A stretch of 64,000 bases of DNA from Musa acuminata AAA Group (Eukaryota; Streptophyta; Magnoliopsida; Zingiberales; Musaceae), in contig NC_088327.1 of the NCBI RefSeq assembly GCF_036884655.1, positions 15,178,501 through 15,242,500 of the forward strand, written 5' to 3'. A program made the translations under genes and the position numbers. The notes beneath the pieces are model-generated. The model was not told where the DNA came from. It searched no databases and was given only the letters and a program-made list of their open reading frames with translations. Shown piece by piece: positions 1 through 11,150 of the stretch. Every line of letters starts with the position of its first letter. Position 1 is the stretch's first letter.

Positions 1-1068
1 CGTCGACAAGCTGGGGCACTCCACGAGCCATTTAAGGTCCCCCAGATCGAGGATCACACCAAGTTCGCCGCCGCGCATCATGGACTCGATCGAGCTGCTG
101 AGCTCTTTGATCTTTACGGTGACCTGGGAATGGTCGGGGGTGGCGGTGGCGATTTCCTTTGCAAAGGGGACGACTTGGGTATTCCGCAGCGGGGACGGGG
201 CATCGATGGATTTTATCCTCCGTAGTACTTCTCTCATTACGGCGTCAAGATTACAGTCCCCGACGAGGATGGGGTTTCGCTTTTTGGATCGCAAGAGGAT
301 ATCTACAACCCGCTTCACGTCCTCCGTCCGGGGCTGATCGTTGCCACCTTCGGCAGCGGCCGGGGCGCTGCCGCCATCGTTTTCCTGGTGCTGGTTGAGG
401 CGGGGGTTCATGTAGAGGTTGCGGCAGGGGGCGGCACGGTTTGTTAGACCGAGAACCAGAGAGGCGGGGGGTGCAGGAGAGACGGTGGGGAGAGAAGCAA
501 TGGATGTTGCGGAGGAGGCGGCGTAAGACGAGGATGATGAAGAGGAGACGGATTGTTCGAGGGCGGACTTGACGGCGGTGGAGGAGAAGCTGGCCTCGCG
601 CATCACGCGGCTAACGGAAGGATCGTCAAGAATCGACATGAGGAACCGATCCAGCTCGACCTTAACGGCGAGGAGCGGCTGCTGCAGCTGCTCAGGGCAG
701 CCGCGACGCTGGTTGGCCTGGGCGCGCTTCAGGGCCGCCATGAGCGCGTTGGAGATGGGAGGCTCGGCGAGCACAGCGGCCCCGGCTCTGCCTCCAGCGG
801 CCGCGGAATCGGAGGCAGGGAGGCGGTCGAGGGCGACGGAGAAGCAGAGCTCGAGGGCGCGGCACTGCAGGGGGTGGGAAGACTGCGGGTGGGAGCGGAT
901 GCAGGCCTGGCGGAGGAGACCGGAGGGGGCGGCGAGGAGGGTGGCCGCCACGTGCAGCGGCGTCGTCTGCCCGTGGCTCCGCCGCGCCGCCTCGGCGATG
1001 GATTGGGTCAGAACGCTCGCCGCCTCCGGCGTCAGCGTATGCTGGATCGTGCTCAGCCCCGCCCTCAT
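1..1068 (-). CDS. SMAX1: SMAX1-LIKE (SMXL) protein, 5' part of gene, runs off window
   Basis: Open minus-strand reading frame of exactly 356 codons from the ATG at 1068-1066 to the window edge with no stop. The protein starts MRAGLSTIQHTLTPEAA and continues into the double Clp-N repeat (about residues 8-170), including PISNALMAALKRAQA and SILDDPSVSRVMREASFSS. A Ser/Ala/Pro-rich linker follows, and GVILDLGDLKWLVE lies near residues 338-351. These are hallmarks of the SMAX1/SMXL family: nuclear Clp-ATPase-like repressors degraded through MAX2 and KAI2/D14 in karrikin or strigolactone signalling. The match is closest to the SMAX1/SMXL2 branch rather than the D53 branch, judged from memory. The degenerate ATPase domains and the EAR motif would lie outside the window. 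Codon use is strongly GC-rich, as is common in monocot first exons. The symbol denotes the family; the exact paralogue cannot be assigned. Confidence 0.93.
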   Translation of the reverse strand, partial: MRAGLSTIQHTLTPEAASVLTQSIAEAARRSHGQTTPLHVAATLLAAPSGLLRQACIRSHPQSSHPLQCRALELCFSVALDRLPASDSAAAGGRAGAAVLAEPPISNALMAALKRAQANQRRGCPEQLQQPLLAVKVELDRFLMSILDDPSVSRVMREASFSSTAVKSALEQSVSSSSSSSYAASSATSIASLPTVSPAPPASLVLGLTNRAAPCRNLYMNPRLNQHQENDGGSAPAAAEGGNDQPRTEDVKRVVDILLRSKKRNPILVGDCNLDAVMREVLRRIKSIDAPSPLRNTQVVPFAKEIATATPDHSQVTVKIKELSSSIESMMRGGELGVILDLGDLKWLVECPSLST

Positions 1069-2546
1069 CTCTTATCCTTTCTCTCTCTCTCTCTCTTTCT
1101 TTCTCCCCCTACCCAATCCAACACATAGGAGGAAACTTCCAGTTCCGAAAAATCTCACCTTTCCCAGCTCAAACCCATTACAACCCCACCAAAAACAAGT
1201 CTTTTTTTCCTCTTCACTCTGCTCTCACTCCTACAAACAAAAAACGAACGCGAAACAGAAAGAAGAAAGGTTTTGTTAGATGAGAGACACCGAAAGATAT
1301 TGCTCCTGGTGAAGAATCTTAACCAGAAGAACCCATGGCTCAACATGCCAAGATACCGAGAGAACAACAGCTAGAACAGAGAGAAGAAACAGAGAGCTGG
1401 AGAAAGCTCCAAGGGATGGGAGAAATATCTAATTTTTCTCTTTTCTTTCAAGAGATGGTACAGCAGTTAGGAGGAAGAAGACGAGGACGACGAGAGCGGA
1501 AGCGAATAGAATCTTCTTCTCCCATCTCCTCCGCTGCTCATTTTTATTTCCCCTATCTACTGTGGGAATGGGATTTGCGTTGTGAACTGCAAGATAAGAA
1601 AGGGTATACGTGTGTGGGATTGAGAAAGAGAAAGGGAGGATTTTTACGACGGGAATGGAGTTTCACTTCACCTCCTCAACTCGCGAGAGTAAAACTCTCT
1701 CATCCTTTTCCCCCTCATTACTTCTTCGATCAGGTCTGGTCCATCTTTTGGCCTTTCAATTTGGTTGTCTCCTTGCGATATGGTTAATGTTTCGAGCACT
1801 GTTGACATCATATTCCCATCCTTTCCGTTCCTCAGCTTATCAATCTGAGCGCAAAATCTCATGCACACTTGTAAATGACTTCTCTCTCCACAAAGGGCGA
1901 TTAGCTAACAGTGGAACAGAGGATTTGACTGTGAACGTGGTTAGGTGTCCTCTTCATCGTCTTTCGTCTCCTCTCTTGGCCTCATTGTCCACTCGTTTCC
2001 GAAGCTTAGAAGGCAGGTCAAAACAAGGAACTCATCGTCGCCATTATTCCCCTCAGACCCACCAACTCACTCGCTCCTTTCGCCTTCCCCTTTACGCCTC
2101 CATCGAGTGGTGGCTCGGTGGTAAAAAGGCTACGTGCAAATCTTTTGGTCTTTATTACCCCACTGACTGCCATCTTCTCAGCTTTTCACGGCCAAGTCTA
2201 GTGGCCTCCTCCTCCTTCCTCACTCCCTCGCTTTTCTCTCCCTCTCTCTCCCAACTCCCCATCTGCATGCCCTCTTTTGGGATGAAATCTCTGTGGCGCA
2301 GAGATCGCCTCCGTTGGCCACAAACCCGGAAAAGCCACCTGCATTAGTGCGGGTCTCCTTCTCACTCTGCACCCCTCCACCAACACAGCAGGCCATGCCG
2401 GTGCTCCTTCATGACGTTAGCAGCAGGGATTGTTTGGATAATTAGTCCAATATATTTCGTTTCAACCATCAAAATTATTCTTTATAGGCCTATTTTCCAC
2501 ACAGAATTCTATCTTCTTCCAATGATCAGAATACTCTCATATATAC

Positions 2547-2577
<31 letters not shown>

Positions 2578-2835
2578 CGAAACATTAGATAAATAATAGA
2601 ATTCTCTATGGATAATAGAAGAAAAAGATGTTAGGCTTTTCTCGAAAAATCGTCATGTGCGTGAAAATAAATTTCATCGATTGATGGTCTCAAGTATCAT
2701 CAAAATATTATTTGATGATGGCAAATAAATATACCATCTCAACTCAAATTATCGAAATAAGATGTTTAAACACAAGAGAGATGAGATGAGATGACAGCAT
2801 AATTAATCCACCTCAATGATCTAAAAATAGGAGTT
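1069..2835 (-). promoter_or_regulatory. 5' leader and upstream region of the SMXL gene
   Basis: Directly upstream of the SMXL start is a CT-rich tract (1079-1106, GA on the coding strand) typical of plant 5' leaders. About 1.2 kb of pyrimidine-rich sequence follows and then AT-rich sequence. Open frames here (for example plus strand 1610-2347) are low-complexity Ser/Phe/Leu-rich translations without family resemblance. No clear TATA box is assignable, and a 5' UTR intron cannot be excluded. Confidence 0.5.
2547..2576. repeat. (TAA)n microsatellite
   Basis: About ten ATA/TAA units in a row in AT-rich sequence. Confidence 0.9.
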
Positions 2836-2840
2836 AATAG

Positions 2841-3041
2841 TGATAGAAGATAAGATTTTCCTAACTATACGAGGAAATTTCTCGTTCTGTTGAGGAAAAT
2901 CCTTTATTCTGTTAGGGAAATCCTTCCTCATAATTTGTATAAATAGGAGAGGGAACATGTTAATAGATTCAAGCTAAAGCTATTTCATTTCTACGATAAA
3001 GCTTCTTCAATTATTGTTCTTATCTTCTATTATTTCTATCA
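2841..3041 (+). repeat. 5' LTR of the miniature element
   Basis: 201 bp, TG...CA ends, TATAAATA at 2938-2945. Its distal 109 bp match the right repeat closely. Confidence 0.75.
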
Positions 3042-3562
3042 TGCACTGCCCCACCTTTCTTCTTGTAGTTATTTTCCTTCCTCTTTTGCTACAGCTTCCT
3101 TTTGCTACAGCTTCCTCCTCTGTTACAGTTTTCTCCTTTGTTGTAGTAGCATCACTGCAACATTGCTGTAGATTTCTTCTCTACCGTCGCCGTCGTCGTA
3201 ATCGCAACCACGACCAACGTCGTTGAGAAAAGCGAAGCTTCGCTCTTGCCTTCGGCCAGCGACCAACGTCGCTGAGAAAAGTGAAGCTTCACCCTTCGGC
3301 CAGCGACCAATGCCGTTGCATTCCTAAGAGGCTCCGTGGTCAATCCTTATCTTCCTCACCGTGGTAGTCTTCGCTGATCTGTCAACATTCGACAGACTTA
3401 AGGAGAATGAAGGGAATGCCTGTGCCATCACAGCAACAGCAATCGCAGTAGCAGCAGCAGCGATCTACACTTATCTTACTCATGAAGCCTCTCGCTTATA
3501 AACAATTCTTTGCATCGATCTAAGATTGGTATCCTTGTCAGGAGCACCATCTTGCGGGGGCA

Positions 3563-3679
3563 TGATCCTAATTTGTATAAATAGGAGAGGGAACATGTTA
3601 ATAGATTCAAGCTAAAACTATTTCATTTTTACAATAAAGCTTCTTCAATTATTGTTCTTATCTTCTATTATTTCTATCA
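3563..3679 (+). repeat. 3' LTR of the miniature element, internally deleted
   Basis: 117 bp. After the terminal TGAT it lacks about 84 bp present in the left LTR, then matches to the end. Confidence 0.75.
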
Positions 3680-3684
3680 AATAG

Positions 3685-4627
3685 ATAGCAAACAAAATCT
3701 AATTTAATGTAACAGTCATCATATTTACTTTGACTTTATCTATATAGATTAAACTCAGTCATCTTTCCTGAAGTTTGACCTTATCAAAAACTACACCAAT
3801 TGTCATTTTTACCAACATGTCGATGTTAACTTGTTGGTGTCGTAAACAGATCTTAAACATACATATACAAAAATGTCTTGTTTTCACTGACAGTAGCCCA
3901 TTTTAAAATTAAAGTCACCAACAAAACTATCATTCATCGAAATATTATGAACTTTGTTAATTTTGTCTAAGTCACACGGTATCTTCCTTGCATGTTTATC
4001 AAACAAAAAACCAACCTTCTTGAAATCCTTTTAGTCCCTTACAAACTTACAAATATTTAACTCGAGATCCACAAACAATCATTTCAGCAACAATAGTTGA
4101 TAGACAATATAAATTACAAATATAAACTTTACAAACTTTGAACGATCACATAACAAAAGATTTAAGATAGTCCATCAAAACCAAAAATCTCCATAAATGT
4201 TTATATGATATTACCATGGAATAAAACAACGAACTAGTCCTAAATACTATCTCAAAGGCTCATCTAATCATGTGCTACCCGGGTAACTCTTAAATATTAT
4301 ACTGACTGATACTTCAAACTATTATATAAAGTTTGAAAACCCTCAAAATGATTATTTGGATGATTTGTTTCTCTCTATGATGATTACATTATAAATTAAT
4401 TTTTATGAACCTAAAACAATCACAAAAGCAAAACAAAATATAGTTATCAAATGTTTACTGTAAACTCACTCTTTATATATTATGTAAAACATGAATAAAA
4501 TAAAAAATATATGAATATATAAGTATTATATCGAATATCTTATTTATAATTTTATCCATAATAAAAAAAATGATAATAGATCTGTAACTAAGACATATTA
4601 TATAATAATTTTATCTGTAATAACTAA

Positions 4628-4665
<38 letters not shown>

Positions 4666-5220
4666 GATCTGTAATAAAATAAGGTTGGTGTCTTCTCCTC
4701 ATGTCACAAAAAGAGGAGAAGAGCAATAAATGAATGGACTTGCCATGTGTGTTGTTGTCCATCACACAAACAATTTCCATAGAACTAAAAACAACAACTC
4801 AGTATTAAAACATAACAAACGTGGCCAGTATGTGTGCATGCCAATGCACTCTTGTAGTTTTCGCAATGTGGAGGAGGTAAGTGTTGTCGGTTGTTCCTTT
4901 CTCATCCTCTCTCTAGCAAATCCACACCTCAAAGCAAAGCATGAGATTTCCGCCTTGTATGCCATCAACAGGTGTCATATCTCATCGAATATTTAATGGA
5001 GAGTCAATGCCATCGAGCTTTATGCATGTTTTGAGGACCATTCCTCGGTGGAAGCGTACACCATTGGAAAGCCAACGATGATGAATAATTGTTTAGATAA
5101 AGACATGAAGTGGTGTGATCACACAAACACAATGTGATGTGGTAATGACGGGCAATAAGATATACAACACAAGCTGACATTTTACAGTATCTCGGATTGT
5201 TATTTGGATCTTCGAATATT
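3685..5220. other. AT-rich intergenic DNA, no gene seen
   Basis: No coding similarity recognised. It contains an (AT)n microsatellite at 4631-4662. Short open frames at 4598-5228 occur on both strands and do not resemble a protein family. Confidence 0.6.
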
Positions 5221-8199
5221 GAACTCATCCCGTCTCAGTGCGAGCTTCGCTTCGCTTCCTTCTCTCCGGAGACGAATTGATTTTGGTGAAAAGACCATGA
5301 ACTCTTCTCTTCCTCTTCTTCTTTTTATGGAGAGAAGTATTAGCATCTATGCTTGAATTTTGAGCTTTATTGTAATTCGTTTTCAATTTATTTATTTTTT
5401 ACTTTAATTTATATAAAAACATGCAAAAATTTCAAGTACATTTTGCTAACTATACCAACTTTGTTGATTCAAAACCTTTATAATTTGATTTTTCTTTCGT
5501 TTGAACCTATATAAAATATGTAAAAAAAAAAATTTAGTATGATGATTTATTATCCTAACTTTGAATTTTATATCTATAAATTTTGAAGATGTCACCTATC
5601 TTAGATAATAATAAACACCTTAAGTAACTGTTTATAGCAAAACTCTGAGATTAAATCTTGTCTTCATCATATAGCCTCTGAAATAATAATAATAATATAA
5701 ATCTTATGTTTGTTATTATTCTGAATTTTTATTTTATTATTGTTTCTCTGAATTAGTCTTTTAGTAGTCTCCTCCTTTCTTCACTGTTTGTTTACTTCCC
5801 TGTCAAGCTTAGGATTCCTTAAAAGCTTGTCAGCAACAAAGGGAAAGAAAGCTCTCAACTGGAAAGTGCAAATGAAAAGGCTTATCCTACAAAGTGCAGA
5901 TGGAATCATTTTCTACCACTGACTCAACTCAGACCAAAAACTTAAAACCTAATCATGCATGGAAGAATTGCACCTCATGAAGCATGTTGGAGTCTTCCAA
6001 AAGTTGCCTATAACTTCTATCCATCCTTTCTCAGTGCCCAGAATGAACAAAAGTAGAGTGGATGAAGTCCAACTCAAACCCAAGCATGCCACCTTTCTTG
6101 CAGTCAGGTCTTGCAAATGCAAAAGTGCTCTTCTAAAGTTGTCCAAAAAGCTAACTTTTCCTTCCTCCTAAAGTTTCACCATCTTGCAAGAGAAATCTAA
6201 AAGGTAGATTGATTCCCAACTATATTATAGTTTGGTATGTGGTATTCTAAAACTGCTTTTTTCCTTTCTCCTTTTCTTTTCTTTTTTTATGGTGAACAAG
6301 GAAAATAGAAAAAAAAATATAATATAAGTTTTGGGTAATATAAATGTTCAATAATGAATACATATTACTGATAAAAAGAACAATGCTTTTTTTTTTTCAA
6401 AAGTTATTAGCTAATAAATTTGTTTTCATGATCCATTGATATAATTTTGAGTGATGTATTAACTATAAATTAACATAAATAATTAATTGATATAGTCCCA
6501 GCAAATGTTAGGTAAGTATTTTATAAATTTTATTAAAATAATTGTTGGTGTTAAAAGATCTCAATGATAATAAAAAAATGCATAGTGTCGATTCTAAATA
6601 GTTAAGACTTGCGATTCTATTTTTATCAATGCCAAAATCATAAATTATTAATATCAAAATTAATTATCGAGATTCATATCACAAAGTCGAGTCCACTTCT
6701 TAAAAGAACATTGTGTCATCAAAATTAAAAAAAATTTCTCAAAATAAGTCTTTCTTATTATGAGAATCATCCGCACAACTTAAATAACTATTTACGTAGA
6801 AATAATTAAGAAATAACTAAGAAATAATTAAGAAATAATCGCCCTTACCGATACTCCACACAAAAGCTCCATATATTTACGTAGAAAGTACTAAGAACAC
6901 CTCAGCATCGGCATCGATCAATTTAGACCCACTTGAAGTGGTGAGAAGCTCCACTTCAACTGGATTCCATCAAGATGGCATCTTTCTTTCGATGCTCGTC
7001 AACAATGGAGCATATTCTCGAAAAATGAACTGCCAGATAGGAGGAAGAACTCATTCTACCCCAATAGCTTAGGGGACCGAATCGATCGAAAACTCCAACT
7101 GTCATCTCTTAATGCCAGCTGATGTTGCAGCTCGAAGCTGCCTGCCTCTTCAAGAAGAAGACCACTTGGATGCAACTCCGTCACCATGGCTACCTCATGT
7201 GTAAAGTGAAGATGATCCCTTTTCTTCGAGAAGAGCACCACTTGGATCATCTATCCAAGTCAAACTAGTTAAGATTAACATGCATCCGATCGGTCAATGT
7301 ACATCATTTATACTCTTAGCATAAATCTTCATTTAGCATCTCCCTATCTTCATATATGTCTTAATCATCTTTCTCTTATTAATAAGGGTGATTAATCCAT
7401 TTTTATTACTTGGTTGTGGTCAACCTTTAGCTTTTATTTTTTTTTATTTTTTTTTATTTGCTTAGTTTTTCTTATGAGCCTTATAATAAGCTCTAAACCC
7501 ATATGCAAAAAAGAGATTATAGTAAATTCTCATTTATTTTTCAACGTACGATATTAAGATGTGTTCACGTTATTTTGTTGTCCAATATTGGTGTTGCCAC
7601 AATATAGAAGACGTGTAGAAAATCTCAAATCATGTTTATTTTAATCAATTATTTTTTTCAATCTTATATTATTTGATATTAGAAGATAGATTATATTGTG
7701 TTAATAAGTATTTTGGGATTTCTATAGCCAATGTCCCAATGAGAGATTATATTTTAATTTTTCGTGTGAGCCTTTTAAACTCTAAACCCATATGGAAAAA
7801 GAGATTCTAGTAAATTCTTAATAAGTTGTTAAAGAAATATTATTTTAATCAATTATTTTTTCAATCTTATATTATTTAAGATTATATTGTATTGGGATTA
7901 ATAAGTATTTTAGAATTCCTATAACCAGTGTCCCTATAGTATAAAGAATCATAGTACGAAAAGAAGACATCGTGGCGAAAGAATACTTTGCTAATCAAGA
8001 TTTAATTCTTCTATAAATATCATATATATCTTTAAATTTTGATGGAAGAAAGCAAAACGTGATAAATTCTTTTGGTACTCTTAGATTTTTCTGTAAATGT
8101 AAATTCTTCGAGACACGAAAGAAAATTTATGTCGAATGTGATAACTCAAGAATATATAGATAAAAGAGACTATAAATCAAAATAAAGCAAACGGTGATG
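5221..8199. other. Intergenic region, unassigned repeats
   Basis: AT-rich with no recognisable gene. The moderately GC-rich patch at 6840-7270 may be an old retroelement piece, but I cannot name it. An imperfect direct duplication occupies 7471-7945. Confidence 0.5.
7471..7945. repeat. Imperfect tandem duplication, two diverged copies
   Basis: Blocks 7471-7740 and about 7761-7945 share a run of matching segments: GAGCCTT...CTCTAAACCCATATG, GAGATT.TAGTAAATTCT, TTTTCAATCTTATATTATTT and AATAAGTATTTT. The second copy lacks part of the middle of the first. Confidence 0.65.
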
Positions 8200-8224
8200 G
8201 TGATGCCGAATTGAATGAGAGCGG

Positions 8225-8705
8225 TGGATGGTGCAAAAGAAAGAAAGAAAGAAAGAGAAGAAGGGGATTCGATGCATCTTATCCCATGCGTTAGCTTGTG
8301 AAAGAAAGAAAGAAAGAAAGGTGAAACGCTTTTGGGGGGGGGGGGGGGCGCGATGCTAACTTTGTGAGGGAGACACACTCGTACGGTGGTGGAGAGGAAT
8401 CAATGAGCCGCTCCTCTCGTAATGCTGCCTTCGGGCATTGTTTCATGGGGGGAAACGTGACTGCAAGGGATGGGGGAGGGTGACCGTCCACCTTTAATCC
8501 CTTGTACTGGTCCGACATCAAAGGTGAAGAACATTGTTCCCGGACATCCACTCACTCACTTGCAGATGTGATGGACATGCCCCATTGGATGTGTAATATA
8601 ATAATAGATAGATAGGACTCTCTCTCTCTCGCTCTCTCTCTCTCTCTTGGATGTGTAATATAATAATAGATAGATAGTACACACACACAGTCTCTCTCTC
8701 TCTCC
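8225..8705. repeat. Simple-repeat cluster (GAAA, poly-G, CT/GATA)
   Basis: (GAAA)n tracts near 8234-8256 and 8299-8320, a run of 15 G at 8334-8348, and a locally duplicated unit of GGATGTGTAATATAATAATA plus a GATA tract plus a CT tract at about 8588-8705. Confidence 0.8.
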
Positions 8706-10980
8706 ATGACCACAACACTCACACAAATCATTTTATGAAACCTTATAATCTATAATAAGGTTAATAATTAAGTATGTTAGGATTTGAACTATTCGGAGTT
8801 CTGTTTTTGTTTTTTGAAACAAAATTATAATGCTTTGAACTGGTACCTAAAAAATTATAAATTCATTGAAAAATAATTTGAATTATTACTAAACTAGTGT
8901 GGCCGACGAAACGATCGAGATTATTAGTCGAGTTCAAAAGGCAAAACCAAACATTTAACGATATGATATCTACGGATATCTAAGTATTTTGAAAATAAAA
9001 GATCAAAATTTTGAGTTCTATTTTTGTATTTTGGAACAAAATTACAGTGTCTAAAATAATTTATAAATTAATTCAAAAATAATTTGAATTATTACCAACT
9101 ATCCAAATTAATCGGCATTAACGAGTATCAAAGATGGCATCTGTGAATATCTATCTCCAAGACTTTTAAAAAACCTTAAAATTTTAGATTATTATTTTTT
9201 TTTATAAAAAAAAATATCCTTTCACGCCCTCAATTGTGGAGAAAGGCATCTATTTATTTAAACTCGTGGAGAAAAGAAGAAGCATTGTTTCTTTTTTTTT
9301 TGTTTGACTCTGATCAGCATCTTAGCCATGTCAGAAAGATCAGATTCGATCTCATGTTATACCGATTCTATATTCTCGAATATCTTTTATGTTTGTGTTC
9401 ACGAGGTTCTTACTATTAATCGTCAATATTTTTATAAAATTAATTAGATGAGGTCTCCATGTTTGATATACTATCATATCATATCATATCATATCAGTGT
9501 ATGCAATAAGTTTTATCGAATAAAATTATTATCTATGAAATCCCTTTGCATTATTAATAGCAAAATCATCAGCGCATTGAAGTTTCAGCAGCCCAAACAG
9601 TTAACCCAACCATAATGTCATTAAGTGGCTGATAACTGTAACCGACCAAATTAAATGGAGCATTGAGGGTTCTTTTTCTCTCTTTTTAATGTGTGTGGCA
9701 GACGGACGAAGAGAGAAATTGGTGCATTATATGTTTGTGGTGGCCGACAGAATGACAATAATAACCTGTATTTATGCATTACCCATTGCATGAAAAACTA
9801 GGCAACACACTTCTTCTGCTGCATTTTACAAGTATTATGGATAATTAAAGTGTCATCGTAAAGACTAAATATTATAATAATTGTTGATAAGTGAATATTT
9901 TGTTTATCCATTTTGATTGAACCCATATAATTTTGTGATAAAAGTGATGTTAAGGTTTATTAATCTTTAATTTTCTTATTCTTCAAGTAATATGAGACTA
10001 AATTTACTTATCAATATCCGTAACGGAGGAGCTGAGGACATTTATCACGACCTTTCTTATATGAGAATCGATAAAAATATTTAATTCTATATTGATTGAG
10101 GAATAAAAGAATCAATAATTTATAAACCTCTAACATCACATCCTTACGTATGTTTTTTGAGAGGCTCACCTTGAAAGGATAAAATCATGTGTATTCATCT
10201 AAAAGGGATAATTCCTCGTGAATCTGTTTGTGCCAGATAAAAATATTAACTTATCAATAGTAATAATAAATATTGTTATAATGAGATACCAATGCACGAG
10301 TGAAGAAATAATAAGGAGAAAAGACATAATCTATACCTCTGTCTTGTGCAAAGGAGACATGAGGAAAGGAGGCCCAAACTCTGGCCTGGCAGCTCACTAG
10401 TGATCTATTCTTTGGTGTACCCAACACAAACTTGCAAGTGTTTGAACATTAAGGAAAAAAAAAAACACAAAAGTTTGATCTGGTTTTTTTTTTTTTGAAG
10501 GAAACATGTTGATGTAACTATGCCAATGGTTACAATATGCACAGTTAAAGAGGTTATTTGCATGATGTAGGTAGGTATAAGCTACTATAGCAATTATGGG
10601 GTTTAAATTGCTAAAATTGACTGTGACACGACTCGATGGAAGAAACTTATTTACACATTTTTTGTTGATCCAACCACCTCACGCTTGCTTCCTCAAATAA
10701 GAAGCTATCACCTAATCACACAACCTATGTTGAGATTAATTTCTAAAGTTATGATGTGTTTGATAATTATTATGGGTGACTAATAATTACCAAAGGATTA
10801 GGAATCTAAGTATTAAAAAACATATATTTTATAAAATAAAATTAATCTCTACTCTTTTTTTTTTTGTATGTTAAGAAGTTTAATTTTCAACACGAACATA
10901 AGTAGGCAATACTGAACTGCATAAATCTTGTATACATATTTTTTAGTTTACAAATATCATGGTTGAAGTATGCGAGGAGA
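8706..10980. other. AT-rich intergenic DNA, no gene seen
   Basis: No recognisable coding sequence. A short (CATAT)n run lies at about 9474-9496. Confidence 0.6.
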
Positions 10981-11013
10981 AGAAGATCATTGCAAAGTCA
11001 AATCTGAATGTGT

Positions 11014-11105
11014 CCTAACACTCACTCTCCTGGAATGATGTACATGAAAACCAAGCAACCAAGTATGCAAATGTATCATCCTAACACTCACTCTCCTGGA
11101 ATGAT
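11014..11105. repeat. Direct repeat in the tetraspanin 3' flank
   Basis: The 23-base unit beginning TCCTAACACTCACTCTCCTG occurs twice, at about 11014 and 11080, just downstream of the tetraspanin stop and probably inside its 3' UTR. Confidence 0.7.
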
Positions 11106-11150
11106 ATCCAAAAGAGAAAATTGGAGAGGTCCAAAGGCAGATTAGATTCT

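Larger units (their letters stand above)
2841..3679 (+). mobile_element. 839-bp miniature LTR element (TRIM-like) with TSD AATAG
   Basis: Two direct repeats, 2841-3041 and 3563-3679, both begin TGAT and end TATCA. They bracket about 520 bp without recognisable coding capacity. Flanking 5-bp target duplications AATAG are present at 2836-2840 and 3680-3684. A purine-rich tract (3551-3560) abuts the right repeat, and a TATAAATA box lies at 2938-2945. The interior carries two roughly 45-bp direct repeats (about 3211-3304). There is no convincing primer-binding site after 3041. The size fits terminal-repeat retrotransposons in miniature; a deletion derivative of a Copia element is equally possible. 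Confidence 0.75.

Noticed and set aside
553..1279. Long plus-strand open frames (191 and 236 codons) over the SMXL exon
   Set aside because: Antisense shadows of a GC-rich exon; the minus strand has the recognisable family motifs.
1610..2347. 245-codon plus-strand open frame
   Set aside because: Ser/Phe/Leu-rich translation of pyrimidine-rich upstream DNA, with no domain and no family resemblance.
5949..6171. Opposed 65- and 70-codon open frames
   Set aside because: Overlapping on both strands, no family resemblance and no splice context; cannot be supported as a gene.
8334..8348. Poly-G run as a functional G-quadruplex
   Set aside because: A single homopolymer next to simple repeats; length may be a sequencing artefact and nothing ties it to a gene.
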